Shown here: one piece after another, positions 1 through 9,299 of the stretch
Position numbering within the stretch: the first letter of the stretch is position 1
How the letters are laid out: each line of letters starts with the position of its first letter
Assembly: GCA_025924215.1 (NCBI GenBank)
Contig: JAICEJ010000007.1
Location: forward strand, 1 to 33,241
Origin: Candidatus Binatia bacterium
GTDB taxonomy: Bacteria > Desulfobacterota > Binatia > UBA9968
Length of the DNA: 33,241 nucleotides
Direction of reading: 5' to 3'
Program-made: the position numbers and the translations under genes
Notes under the pieces: model-generated
Told to the model about the DNA's origin: nothing
Database searches by the model: none
The model's input: the letters and a program-made list of their open reading frames with translations, nothing else

Positions 1-1
1 G

Positions 2-184
2 ATCGCCAGGCGCTATCCGGCCAATTACCAGATGAGCGGCGGTGACGAAATTGTCCAAAATGATTTACCTGGCCGACTGACCAGCCGGATAAGCTATAAC
101 AACCAGCTGAACCTGTACATGAACTGGGCTAAAATGATGGAGGCAAACAGCTGGAATGAAATCGCCGGCACAGAGCGCGTATAG
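2..184 (+). CDS. Ring-hydroxylating dioxygenase alpha (large) subunit, C-terminal fragment truncated by window edge
   Basis: Open frame from base 2: IARRYPANYQMSGGDEIVQNDLPGRLTSRISYNNQLNLYMNWAKMMEANSWNEIAGTERV*; immediately followed by an RHO beta subunit, the usual gene order. Confidence 0.65.
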   Translation: MARRYPANYQMSGGDEIVQNDLPGRLTSRISYNNQLNLYMNWAKMMEANSWNEIAGTERV

Positions 185-695
185 AACAGACCACGACCTG
201 CGCCACTCGATCGAGGATTTTTTTTACTATGAGGCCGAGTTGCTGGACGATCGCCGGTTGCGTGACTGGCTCGATCTATTAACCGATGACGTGCACTACT
301 GGATGCCGGTCCGTTACAATCCTCTGGAACGATCGGCGGACTTAAACGACGAGCTATCGAAACCCGGCGAGGCTTATTACTTCAACGACACCAAGGAAAC
401 ACTGAAGGTGCGAGTCGAGCGGGTTTACGCGAAAAACGCCTGGGCCGAGATGCCGCCATCGCGAACTCGTCACCTCGTTTCCAACATTCGAGTCAAGAAG
501 GACAGCGGCTCAGAGATTGAAGTTCAATCGAATTTTTTATGCTACCGAACCCGTATGGAGAAGGACCAGGATCTCTTCGTCGGCACCCGGTATGACTTGC
601 TGCGCCGGGCCGACGACAACTTCAAGATTGCTCGACGAAAGATCATCCTGGATCAAGCCAATTTGGCAGCAAAAAACATCAGCATTTTTTTGTAA
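156..695 (+). CDS. Aromatic ring-hydroxylating dioxygenase beta (small) subunit
   Basis: 179 aa; RHO beta fold signatures (IEDFFYYEAELLDDRRLRDWLDLLTDDVHYWMPVR, SRTRHLVSNIRV, FLCYRTRMEKDQDLFVGTRYDLLRR). Confidence 0.9.
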   Translation: MKSPAQSAYRTDHDLRHSIEDFFYYEAELLDDRRLRDWLDLLTDDVHYWMPVRYNPLERSADLNDELSKPGEAYYFNDTKETLKVRVERVYAKNAWAEMPPSRTRHLVSNIRVKKDSGSEIEVQSNFLCYRTRMEKDQDLFVGTRYDLLRRADDNFKIARRKIILDQANLAAKNISIFL

Positions 696-886
696 ATCCG
701 GAACTTCTCGGTCAACTCATTGGCGTTATCGGCGCGCGCTGCCTGCGTCGGCGGTAGGAATGTGATAGCAAGCCGCGAACTGTGATCTCAAGCAAATAGA
801 AAAGATCGCCAGTAAGCGCGAGAAAAGAGCTCTTTTGCACGCGCTCGCATGTTAGTTTCGAACTGCCTTTGCTATAGGAGCATAGT

Positions 887-1012
887 ATGGAACGCGAAAT
901 TGAACGGCCAGACGATTTATACAAGTGTGTGATCTGCGGCGCGAAGTTCGATTCGCGAGAAGAACTGGAGCAGCATGAGAGCAAGTGCGCGAATAAACAA
1001 CCAGCTTCCTAG
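887..1012 (+). CDS. Small C2HC zinc-finger-like protein (41 aa)
   Basis: MEREIERPDDLYKCVICGAKFDSREELEQHESKCANKQPAS*; CX2C-X12-H-X4-C motif; TAGGAG ribosome-binding site at 875-880; below the ORF-track length cutoff. Confidence 0.7.
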   Translation: MEREIERPDDLYKCVICGAKFDSREELEQHESKCANKQPAS

Positions 1013-1113
1013 GCTCTCTTGAGCTGTATTTCCCACTTCAGGACTGCTCGCCGCGCCGGGGACATTGAGAATCCAATCGGACCTAAACGTGAGCGCGAAA
1101 ACACTCGGTCTGA

Positions 1114-1992
1114 TCAGCGCTTTGATCGCACTTCGATTTGACCCTCACGGACGCGAACCTCCAGCACAGGTTGAGGATGCACCGCTGGTCCGTTAACGAC
1201 TTTGCCGCTCTCGAGTGAGAAACACGAGCCATGCCATGGACACTGGACTACCGTACCCTGCAGCTTGCCCTCGGACAGAGGGCCGCCACGGTGCGAACAC
1301 GTTTCCGCGATCGCGTAAATCCGCATCCCTCTACGCACAACCAGTACCGGCATGCCACCGGCATCAACGCGGCGCAGCTCGTTATCGGACAGCTCCGTTT
1401 CAGCAAGAACCGGGAAGAAATCCTCCGGCGGCGAAAAACCCGCCGTGTGGTCGACGCCGATCCTTTCGCCATAAACCAGATGCCCGCCTAGATATGCAGA
1501 TAGGTTAGAGATCATGAAACCGGCCATCGCGAATTGGCGTCCAGCTCGACGGGAATGAACTCGTCGAAGGCAAAGCGACGTCACATAGCAGGCAGTGGCG
1601 GCCATGTTCAGCAGGCCATGTGCAAGACCAATGCGCCGGGGCCGGTCGCGACCAACTTTCGACCAATCGGCCAAACCGGTGACAGCCGCCGCCGTTGCCC
1701 CGACGAGACCGAACGTGATGGCGGCATCCGCTTTTCGGGCCATAGCCGTACTCCCGCTTGCTTGTTCCAACAGGTCGAACACAGCGGCGGCTGTCCAGGA
1801 GCCAATAGGCACATCGGTAAGCACCGCGTGCAGCGGATGTCCAAGCCAGGTTCCATGCAGGATGTTGGCATATGTTGGACCGATGGAACCGTTATCATCG
1901 AGCGCAGCTGCAATCGTTGGTTGTAGTTGATCTGCAATAGGCTCCAACCACCGCTGCTTCTCGATCAATCTGACAGGCAGGCTAGTCGACAT
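1114..1992 (-). CDS. DUF2231-like membrane domain fused to Rieske [2Fe-2S] domain
   Basis: N-terminal HGTWLGHPLHAVLTDVPIGSW (DUF2231-like) and C-terminal CSHRGGPLSEGKLQGTVVQCPWHGSCFSLESG (Rieske CxH...CxxH). Start moved to ATG at 1992 behind an AGGAGGAG RBS. Confidence 0.9.
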   Translation of the reverse strand: MSTSLPVRLIEKQRWLEPIADQLQPTIAAALDDNGSIGPTYANILHGTWLGHPLHAVLTDVPIGSWTAAAVFDLLEQASGSTAMARKADAAITFGLVGATAAAVTGLADWSKVGRDRPRRIGLAHGLLNMAATACYVTSLCLRRVHSRRAGRQFAMAGFMISNLSAYLGGHLVYGERIGVDHTAGFSPPEDFFPVLAETELSDNELRRVDAGGMPVLVVRRGMRIYAIAETCSHRGGPLSEGKLQGTVVQCPWHGSCFSLESGKVVNGPAVHPQPVLEVRVREGQIEVRSKR

Positions 1993-2395
1993 AGTCTCCT
2001 CCTGGTGATTCACGATTGTTTCATCTCGAGAACAGCAAAGCTCGTACCACTAGACAGAGTCGGCGTGCGGCTAATAGTTAATAGCAGTGATGAACGGGCC
2101 GAGTTCCATTCCGGCAGGTAATCATTTATAAGAATGCTTCTTAGCCGCAGCAAAAGACTACGACTTCAGATGAAAAGACCGGTTGCTCGAAAGACCCGCG
2201 AAAATTGCACCGAGGTTCGCGGTTTTTAGGCGCGGGATGGATCTGGTTGGAATGTAACGTCGATACCTTGTTCACATTCGCGAATCCAAGCTCCCTGCTT
2301 GTTCTGATTTCAACACAAAACAGACGGCTCAAAGTATCCGCGCATATTTGATACCACGAATTAAAAGCGCTTGGTGGTAAACTTCCGGATTAGAA

Positions 2396-2422
2396 AACTC
2401 CGGGCCAAAAGCCTGAGGAGTT
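2396..2422 (-). terminator. Candidate intrinsic terminator for the minus-strand FAH-family gene
   Basis: Minus strand reads AACTCCTCAGGC-TTTT-GGCCCGGAGTT followed by TTCTAAT; hairpin ~80 bp downstream of the stop codon, weak U tract. Confidence 0.4.
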
Positions 2423-2499
2423 CCCTGGCTCAAGCGCCGTACAGCGTGCCGGGTAGGTTCTTCATCGCAGGATCTGCATGTCTCCCGCTTTCTGCGCGG

Positions 2500-3513
2500 C
2501 TATTCCGATTCACTACTCACGATCTGGTTCGATAATGCGCCTATCCGCGGCGAGGAGACCTCGACGACGTCACCGATCTTAAGAAACAGATCGAGCGGTC
2601 GTTTGCCTTCGGATCGCCGCGATTGGTCGGCGGCGGTGCCGGCGGAAGTACCGCCGGCGATGACATCACCCGGCACAAAGGTGAAGTCTTGGGAAAGAAA
2701 TTCCAACACCTCGCCAAAGGACCAGATCATTTCTCTGGTATTGTAACTCTGACGCACGACCCCATTGATCCGTGTCTCGACATCGACGTTCTGAGGGTTC
2801 AATTCACCGACGACGATGCAAGGTCCCATCGATGCCGCGCCATCGAAGTTTTTCTGTAAATTGTAGCTGACTGCCCGGTCTGTTCCGCCGCCGTCGCGGA
2901 TACTCCAGTCGTGAAACAACGTAACGCCCCATATGTAGTGACCTACCTGATCGGCAGATATATTCTTGCCGCGTTTGCCGATCACAATCGCCGCCTCGCC
3001 TTCGTAATCGAAGTAAGTGACGCGCTTGGGAAAAGGAATGCGATCTTCCGGTCCAGCAATCTCTGCCAGCACTTTCCAAAAACCCCATTGCCCTGCTTTT
3101 TTTGCTTCACGAGCAACTTCTTCTAGCGTAACGTCGGTCTTGCCGAGCCGGTTGGCCCACATTCCCAGAAGATGAGCGGCGTAGTTGCCGCCGACGCAAG
3201 CGATGCGACGCTCCGGCCATGGAGCATGAAGCTTCAGCCGTGAGCGGCTGTGAACCACGTCCGATAGCTCACCACCATCCTCGCAGCCGATGCCGCCAAA
3301 GTGGTCGATCATGTGTTGGGCATTTTCCAGAGCAATCGGACCGTTCTCGATGAATGATTTCAGATCCGGCGGCAGCCGCTCGGCAGCATGTTCATTCGGG
3401 TTGCGATCGCCGCGTTCCTCGAGATACCTAGCAAATCCACGATTGAGATCGATCACACAATCGCCGGCCAACGCGCCCAAGCGACGTTCCGGTCCAAAGA
3501 TAACGATTTTCAT
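2500..3513 (-). CDS. Fumarylacetoacetate hydrolase (FAH) family protein
   Basis: RIACVGGNYAAHLLGM, YFDYEGEAAIVIGKRGKNI, FDGAASMGPCIV, FVPGDVIAGGTSAGTA match the FAH fold; GGAGGAG RBS. Confidence 0.9.
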   Translation of the reverse strand: MKIVIFGPERRLGALAGDCVIDLNRGFARYLEERGDRNPNEHAAERLPPDLKSFIENGPIALENAQHMIDHFGGIGCEDGGELSDVVHSRSRLKLHAPWPERRIACVGGNYAAHLLGMWANRLGKTDVTLEEVAREAKKAGQWGFWKVLAEIAGPEDRIPFPKRVTYFDYEGEAAIVIGKRGKNISADQVGHYIWGVTLFHDWSIRDGGGTDRAVSYNLQKNFDGAASMGPCIVVGELNPQNVDVETRINGVVRQSYNTREMIWSFGEVLEFLSQDFTFVPGDVIAGGTSAGTAADQSRRSEGKRPLDLFLKIGDVVEVSSPRIGALSNQIVSSESE

Positions 3514-3711
3514 TTCACTCTCCTCCGACTCTAATCAGCCTGATGTATTCCGACAGCTTCGCATCTCACGACATTTTGTTCGAACACTTTGTTAAATCGC
3601 TTCTCTGATACATGCACCACGTCGAATTTTTTGGGCCGATCCTCTTGAAACCTAAGCTTGAATTGCTAGTCTCGCCTGAATTACCTTCTCGCCTTGCGCG
3701 ACACCAAATCC

Positions 3712-5301
3712 ATGAGACGACGTGATTTTCTTAAATCTGCCTTGATCCTGGCAGGAGCACCCCTATCCATCCCTGCTGCGCGCCCCTCACATGGAAGCGC
3801 GCTGCCGGCCCGAGCACAGCAGTTCAATTATGACTGGCTTAAAAACCACGCGCGGCAAATAGCCTGCAGTGATTACAAAGCACCCGACCAGGTGCTGCCA
3901 AATCCGCTGACTCAACTTGACTACGATGCCTATCAGGCGATTCGGTTCGGCGCTCATAGAGCCTTATGGCTGAAAGAGAATCTCGCATTTCGGGTAGAGT
4001 TCTTTCATCGTGGCCCGATGTTTAAAGAGCCGGTGCGCATGCATGAAATTGTCGATGACCAGGCAAGCGCGATACTTTACGATCCGGCGATGTTTGATTT
4101 GCGCAGGGCTCGAATAGACGCCGCCGCCTTGCCGCGAGATCTCGGCTTTGCCGGTTTCCGATTGCATTTTCATACCGACTGGCGCGCCGATGTCGCAGCT
4201 TTTCTCGGCGCTAGCTACTTCCGCGCAGTCGGCAGCGACTATCGCCAGTACGGGATTTCTGCCCGCGGGCTGGCCATCGACACAGCGCTCGATAAGGGCG
4301 AAGAGTTTCCGCGCTTCACCGATTTTTGGCTCCAACGGCCGGTAAACAATTCTAAGCGATTAACCGTTTACGCGCTCATGGATTCTCACAGCGTGACCGG
4401 CGCCTATCGCTTTGAGATTAGCCCCGGGCCAACCTTGATCATGGATGTCGATGCCGCCATTTATCCGCGCAAAGCTATCGAGAGGATCGGTATCGCGCCG
4501 TTAACCAGCATGTACCAACATGGCGAGAACGATCGACGCATGGCCACCGACTGGCGTCCGGAAATACACGACTCAGACGGATTATCACTGCTTACCGGCA
4601 ATGGCGAATGGATCTGGCGGCCATTGATGAACCCTGCGGGAATTCGGGTCAACTCTTATTTTGACACTAACCCGCGCGGCTTCGGCCTGTTGCAGCGCGA
4701 TCGCAATTTCGATCACTACCAGGATGATTCAGTATTCTATGAGCGTCGCCCGAGTCTCTGGGTCGAACCGAAAAACGCTTCCGGTAGCGGTTGGGGCGCA
4801 GGCGCAGTGCAGTTGGCCGAGCTACCAGCGCAGGATGAAACCTTCGACAACATCGTCGCTTACTGGAACCCCGCCACTCGACCTCAACCCGGAGAGGAGC
4901 TGCTGTTCAGCTACCGGCTCTACTGGGGTTCGACAATGCCGTTTGCGCCTGCGCTCGCGCAAGTTGTCGCCACTCGAACAGGCATCGGCGGGGTCGTCGG
5001 TCAACCGCGAAAATATTTCTCCTATCGCTTCGCTGTGGATTTCACCGGAGGCAAGCTCGCGGCGCTTTCCAAAGGAGCGCAAGTGGAGCCGGTGATCAGC
5101 GCTTCGCGTGGCGAAATTGAGATTGCATCAGCGCGGCCTCAGGCCGAGATCAACGGTTACCGCGCCATGTTCGACTTGAAACCCAATGACGATAGCACCG
5201 AGCCCATCGATATCCGGTTGTACCTGCGCCAGGGCGGGCAGCCGTTGACCGAGACCTGGCTGTATCAGTGGACACCGCCGCCGCTCGCTGAGCGGAAGTA
5301 A
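3712..5301 (+). CDS. opgD: Periplasmic glucan biosynthesis protein, OpgD/OpgG (MdoG) family, Tat-type signal
   Basis: MRRRDFLKSALILAGAP Tat signal; FNYDWLKNHARQIA, YDAYQAIRF, LGASYFRAVGSDYRQYGISARGLAIDTALDKGEEFPRFTDFWLQRP, RDRNFDHYQDDSVFYERRPSLWVEP are MdoG-family blocks; internal ATG preferred to the tracked start. Confidence 0.92.
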   Translation: MRRRDFLKSALILAGAPLSIPAARPSHGSALPARAQQFNYDWLKNHARQIACSDYKAPDQVLPNPLTQLDYDAYQAIRFGAHRALWLKENLAFRVEFFHRGPMFKEPVRMHEIVDDQASAILYDPAMFDLRRARIDAAALPRDLGFAGFRLHFHTDWRADVAAFLGASYFRAVGSDYRQYGISARGLAIDTALDKGEEFPRFTDFWLQRPVNNSKRLTVYALMDSHSVTGAYRFEISPGPTLIMDVDAAIYPRKAIERIGIAPLTSMYQHGENDRRMATDWRPEIHDSDGLSLLTGNGEWIWRPLMNPAGIRVNSYFDTNPRGFGLLQRDRNFDHYQDDSVFYERRPSLWVEPKNASGSGWGAGAVQLAELPAQDETFDNIVAYWNPATRPQPGEELLFSYRLYWGSTMPFAPALAQVVATRTGIGGVVGQPRKYFSYRFAVDFTGGKLAALSKGAQVEPVISASRGEIEIASARPQAEINGYRAMFDLKPNDDSTEPIDIRLYLRQGGQPLTETWLYQWTPPPLAERK

Positions 5302-5339
5302 CGGTTCCGCCGGCTGCTGAAAGTTTCCACCGGCCGAAT

Positions 5340-5543
5340 CTATTTCTTTTTCGCTTTCCGGGTCGATGATTTTTTTCGCGGCACCTTGCCGCCGGCTCGG
5401 CGCGCCTCGGAAAGGCCGATTGCGATAGCCTGCTTGCGGCTAGTCACTTTTTTTCCGGACCGTCCACTCTTTAGTTTTCCTCTCTTGCGCTCGTGCATCG
5501 CCTTCTTCACTTTTTCTTTTGCCTTCGGACCGTACTTCGCCAT
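5340..5543 (-). CDS. DUF6496-like small basic protein
   Basis: MAKYGPKAKEKVKKAMHERKRGKLKSGRSGKKVTSRKQAIAIGLSEARRAGGKVP; strong AGGAGGAG RBS before ATG at 5543. Confidence 0.8.
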   Translation of the reverse strand: MAKYGPKAKEKVKKAMHERKRGKLKSGRSGKKVTSRKQAIAIGLSEARRAGGKVPRKKSSTRKAKKK

Positions 5544-5856
5544 GTTTGCTCCTCCTGACAATTAAACTATGTCACTTTGCGGGGCGTGGACCATACCATT
5601 AGTTCTCGATTATTAGGCACAGAAAGAATTTCAGCTTCGGATCTCACTTTCAGCTTATTAGGTTTTGCTTTGCTGACAAGTAGGCCGAGCAAGGTTATGA
5701 GGTTTAGACAATTGTATTTGCGATAGGCGTGACTTGCGTCAAGTCGAGCATCGATCCCTTCCAACCGGTTATCGCATGAGCTAATCGTAGAGAATTCGCG
5801 CACACTGGTTCTCAGTTGAGTTGTTTGTGTCCTGAAACATTACCTAAAAACAAACT

Positions 5857-7080
5857 ATGAATGCAGCCCGACATATGCTCGCCTCAGTGCGCTCGCTCGG
5901 CGCCGAGCGCATACGGCTCCTCGGTATTCTTACCGGCGGCCATTTTGTCATCCATTGGTTTCAACAGTTTTTTCCAGTCATCTTGCCCTCGATCAAATCA
6001 GGTCTCGGATTGACTAATGTGGAAGTCGGCGCGTTAACCTCGGCGCAGCAGATGATCATGGGGCTGGGCCAACTTCCCGTAGGCTTGCTCGCCGACTCGA
6101 TGGTACGCCATCGCGCCAAGATGCTGGCCTTGTCGTTGGTCGCGATGGCCGCTGCCTATTTTCTCCTGGGTTCGCCGGTCTTCGCTTGGGCGCTGCTTGG
6201 CTCGGGGTTGATCGGTTTAGGCACGGCGCTGTGGCATCCGACTGCAGCTGCATCGTTGTCGAATCGTTTTCCAGAACATCGCGCCACCGCGCTTTCGATT
6301 CATGGCACAGGAGCAACCATCAGCGATACGATCACCCCCCTGTTTGTCGGCGCTTTGCTGGCGAGTTTCTCGTGGCAAACCGTCGCGCGTCTGCAATTGT
6401 TACCAGGCCTTTTGTTCGCTCTGGTGGTCTGGCGCGCTCTCGCCGGAGTTTTCGTCGATGGCGATTCCGGTGCACTCCACAGATCAACTCAAATCCGCGA
6501 GGTAGTGGCCGTCATCGGCAACCCAGCTTTCCTCGGAGTTTCGGCAGCCACGGGCTTGCTCTCGATGGGACGTTTGGTGATTCTCACCTTTCTGCCAATC
6601 TATTTACAGGAACACCTGCACTATTCAGCCTTCGCGCTGGGAGTTTTCGTCGCTTTGATGCATGCTCTCGGCACAATTTCCCAGCCCGCCTTGGGTTTGC
6701 TCTCCGATCGCTTTGGCCGCAAAACCGTACTCGTCCCTTCATGCCTTTTGTTGGGCTTGTTCTTTGCGCTGCTGGCGATCGTACCCGCCGGCATTCCTCT
6801 GGCATTGGTGATCATCGCCATCGGCCTGTTTTTTTATACGCTTTTCAACATCATGAACGCCGCGGTAATGGATGTCGCAGGCGCCGCCGTTCAGGCATCG
6901 ACCTATGGGCTCATGACCCTCATCACCCAGCTTGTTGTGATTCCGACACCGATGGTTACCGGATTTTTGATCGGCGAACTTGGCATCAAGTTCTCGTTTG
7001 TTCTAGCGGGAGTTTTTCTCATCATCGCCGGCCTAGTACTGGCGCCACTGAAACTCTACCGGGGATCTCGCGGCCGATGA
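5857..7080 (+). CDS. MFS transporter
   Basis: 12-TM type; HFVIHWFQQFFPVILPSIKSGLGLTNVEVG, LGLLSDRFGRKTVLVPSCLLLG. Confidence 0.9.
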   Translation: MNAARHMLASVRSLGAERIRLLGILTGGHFVIHWFQQFFPVILPSIKSGLGLTNVEVGALTSAQQMIMGLGQLPVGLLADSMVRHRAKMLALSLVAMAAAYFLLGSPVFAWALLGSGLIGLGTALWHPTAAASLSNRFPEHRATALSIHGTGATISDTITPLFVGALLASFSWQTVARLQLLPGLLFALVVWRALAGVFVDGDSGALHRSTQIREVVAVIGNPAFLGVSAATGLLSMGRLVILTFLPIYLQEHLHYSAFALGVFVALMHALGTISQPALGLLSDRFGRKTVLVPSCLLLGLFFALLAIVPAGIPLALVIIAIGLFFYTLFNIMNAAVMDVAGAAVQASTYGLMTLITQLVVIPTPMVTGFLIGELGIKFSFVLAGVFLIIAGLVLAPLKLYRGSRGR

Positions 7081-7241
7081 CCGCGGCAGATGGGAAAGGT
7101 TTGCCAACTTAGCCATCGAAAACTGGATATCAGCTCGGCTGATTCAATCGGCAGCTAAAATTTCCAATGGCTATTCGTCGCCGCGTGTTTGAGCTTCCCT
7201 CTACCGTCTGGCATAAGAACAACACGCCTTCTGTTGCTGCC

Positions 7242-8456
7242 ATGAAAATTTCTCGCACCACGGTGTTACTGCTCTCCACGGCTGTCGTTACTATGACTTC
7301 CATCGGCATGAGCTCCTTTAGCCTGTTCCTTAGGCCCATGGAGGCGGATTTCGGCTGGTCGCGAGCAATGGTGACGCTGCCTTATATGTTTGCCATGCTG
7401 GGTTGGGGTGCCGGCGCGGTTCTGTTTGGCAAGCTCGCCGACGACTACGGCGCGCGACGGGTGATTCTCGGCGGCATTCTGCTCATGGCGGCGGGATTTT
7501 TCGGCATGAGCTTGTCATTAAATGTGTGGCAGCTTTCACTCACCTACGGCCTCATGGTGGGATTAGCTATGGGCGCGTGCGGCCTGGCAATCGCGTCGCT
7601 TTTGGTGTCGCAGCATTACCAGGCCAAGAGCCGCGGCCTGGCAGTGAGCGTGCTGCAAACTTCGGCGCCTCTAAGCCCGCTCCTTTTCGCTGCGCCGCTC
7701 TATTTCTTGATCAACCGTTTTGGCTGGCGCGCCGGCGCGTTATCGACAGCGATCCTGCTCATGGTAGTAGCCTTACCGCTGGCGTGGCTGGGCGCGCGTG
7801 AGCCGCGGGCTGCAGGCAGCCAACGGGTCCGCCTGGGCTGGGGCGCGTGTCTCCCCTACTTGCGCAATCGCTCCATGCTGGTGATGTTCGCGGCGCGGTT
7901 TTCCTGCGGCGTGGCTTTCTTTCAGATTGCTCACCTGGTGGCACTGGCCTTGAGCAAGGGTTTTACCGCCGCCACGGGCGCGGCCGCTGTCAGCGTATTC
8001 GGCGCTGCAGCGGCCGCATCGGCGCTGCTCTTCGGTTGGCTTTCCGACCGCTACGGCAGAGCCCGGATGCTTGCCCTTAGCTACGTTGTCCGTGGGGTCG
8101 GCACGTTCTTCTTATCGTTTGAAGTTGCCAACGAGCTGGTGTTTTTCATTCTGGTGGCTGTGGCCATCGGTCCGACGTTTGGCACCGTAGCCGTGCAAAA
8201 CGTGATGTTCTATGAAATCGCCGGTCCACGACTTGCCGGAGTAATTCTCGGCCTCAGCTTCATCGTGCACCAGATCGGCTCGGCCGGCGGCCCGATGTTT
8301 GCCAGCATCGTCTTTGATAGAACCGGCAGCTACGACGGTTTCATGGCCGTCATTGCGTTGATTCTGCTCGCCTCGGGCGCCCTTGTCTACAGCAACACCA
8401 ACCGGCAGAGGCATTTTCCCGAACTCGCCTTAGGCTCGAGCCCGGCGCGTTTATAA
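7242..8456 (+). CDS. MFS transporter (monocarboxylate/oxalate-formate antiporter-like)
   Basis: FSLFLRPMEADFGWSRAMVTLPYMFAMLGWGAGAVLFGKLADDYGARRVILGG; LFGWLSDRYGRARML; start at internal ATG (MKISRTTVL). Confidence 0.88.
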   Translation: MKISRTTVLLLSTAVVTMTSIGMSSFSLFLRPMEADFGWSRAMVTLPYMFAMLGWGAGAVLFGKLADDYGARRVILGGILLMAAGFFGMSLSLNVWQLSLTYGLMVGLAMGACGLAIASLLVSQHYQAKSRGLAVSVLQTSAPLSPLLFAAPLYFLINRFGWRAGALSTAILLMVVALPLAWLGAREPRAAGSQRVRLGWGACLPYLRNRSMLVMFAARFSCGVAFFQIAHLVALALSKGFTAATGAAAVSVFGAAAAASALLFGWLSDRYGRARMLALSYVVRGVGTFFLSFEVANELVFFILVAVAIGPTFGTVAVQNVMFYEIAGPRLAGVILGLSFIVHQIGSAGGPMFASIVFDRTGSYDGFMAVIALILLASGALVYSNTNRQRHFPELALGSSPARL

Positions 8457-8493
8457 CCGGTTGCGCCGATTTACGCATTCCGACGCCAGATTA

Positions 8494-8916
8494 TTAATCT
8501 TGCTGATCAGGCCGGACAGCGGCGCGGCGCGATTTCTTTTCCGCCAGGTGGCGCTTATCCGCGAGCAGCTTGAGCTTGGCGCGGCGTGAGCGCTTTCTTT
8601 TTTGCCGACGGATTCTAGCGATCTTTTGCTCTTCAGCGGCTTGGATCCCTTTGAACTTTGCTTCGATTTTCTCGACCAGAATGCGGCGGGCAAGAAAACG
8701 GTTAAGCGCTTGCGAGCGCTCCTGCTGGCACTTAACGCGAATACCGCTGGGCCGGTGATAGAGAACGACGCACGAAGATACCTTGTTGACGTTTTGGCCG
8801 CCGGCTCCAGACGAGCGAACGAACTGTTCCTCCAGGTCCTGCTCCCGGATGCCTAAGGTCTGCATTCGATGCTGTAGTAGTTTCTCTTTTTGAGAAGAGA
8901 CCGAGTTCGCGGCCAT
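8494..8916 (-). CDS. Peptide chain release factor-like (ribosome-rescue) protein with GGQ motif
   Basis: LEEQFVRSSGAGGQNVNKVSSCVVLYHRPSGIRVKCQQERSQALNRFLARRIL, basic C-terminal tail; lacks RF1/RF2 codon-recognition domain. Confidence 0.88.
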   Translation of the reverse strand: MAANSVSSQKEKLLQHRMQTLGIREQDLEEQFVRSSGAGGQNVNKVSSCVVLYHRPSGIRVKCQQERSQALNRFLARRILVEKIEAKFKGIQAAEEQKIARIRRQKRKRSRRAKLKLLADKRHLAEKKSRRAAVRPDQQD

Positions 8917-8945
8917 GATGAATTTTAAGGTAGAACCGGTGGGGA

Positions 8946-9299
8946 CTACAGCTGGCGGGCTGAAAAAAGTTTTTCGAATTCACCGCCATCGAGCCAGATG
9001 CCTCGGCAATCGGCGCAGGCGTCGATAATTACCGATTGATTGACACTGCTGTAAACCCGTAAAAGCTCTGAGCCATCGCGCGGGCAGAAGCCCTTCTTGC
9101 CTTCCAGTTCCTGGTTATCGCGCCCGCGGCGCAGCGAAGCGACCTGGCGAGCATCTTGTTCGAGCAACTGGCTGAGCTCCCGGGCATCGAACCAAATTCC
9201 GTTACAAGACGAGCAGCGCTCCAAGGCCACCCCTTCTACTGAAAATACATTCATAGTCTCAGTACGGCATTTTGGACATTTCATGAAGCGGATACTCAC
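8946..9299 (-). CDS. Double zf-TFIIB domain protein
   Basis: CPKCRTETM...CSSCNGIWFDARELSQLL and CPRDGSELL...CADCRGIWLDGGEFEKLF. Confidence 0.88.
   Translation of the reverse strand: MSIRFMKCPKCRTETMNVFSVEGVALERCSSCNGIWFDARELSQLLEQDARQVASLRRGRDNQELEGKKGFCPRDGSELLRVYSSVNQSVIIDACADCRGIWLDGGEFEKLFSARQL

Noticed and set aside
712-984. Minus-strand 90-aa ORF
   Set aside because: Antisense to the zinc-finger microprotein, serine/arginine-rich low-information sequence, no RBS-supported family.
1215-1937. Several ORFs overlapping the DUF2231-Rieske gene
   Set aside because: Frame shadows of a clearly coding minus-strand gene in GC-rich sequence.
2141-2332. Minus-strand 63-aa ORF
   Set aside because: No recognisable family and no convincing start context; intergenic by neighbours.
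5567-5803. Minus-strand 78-aa ORF upstream of the DUF6496 gene
   Set aside because: Unrecognised composition, no clear RBS; cannot support as coding.
6186-7112. 308-aa plus-strand ORF
   Set aside because: Out-of-frame shadow of the MFS gene; Arg/His/Ser-rich nonsense composition.
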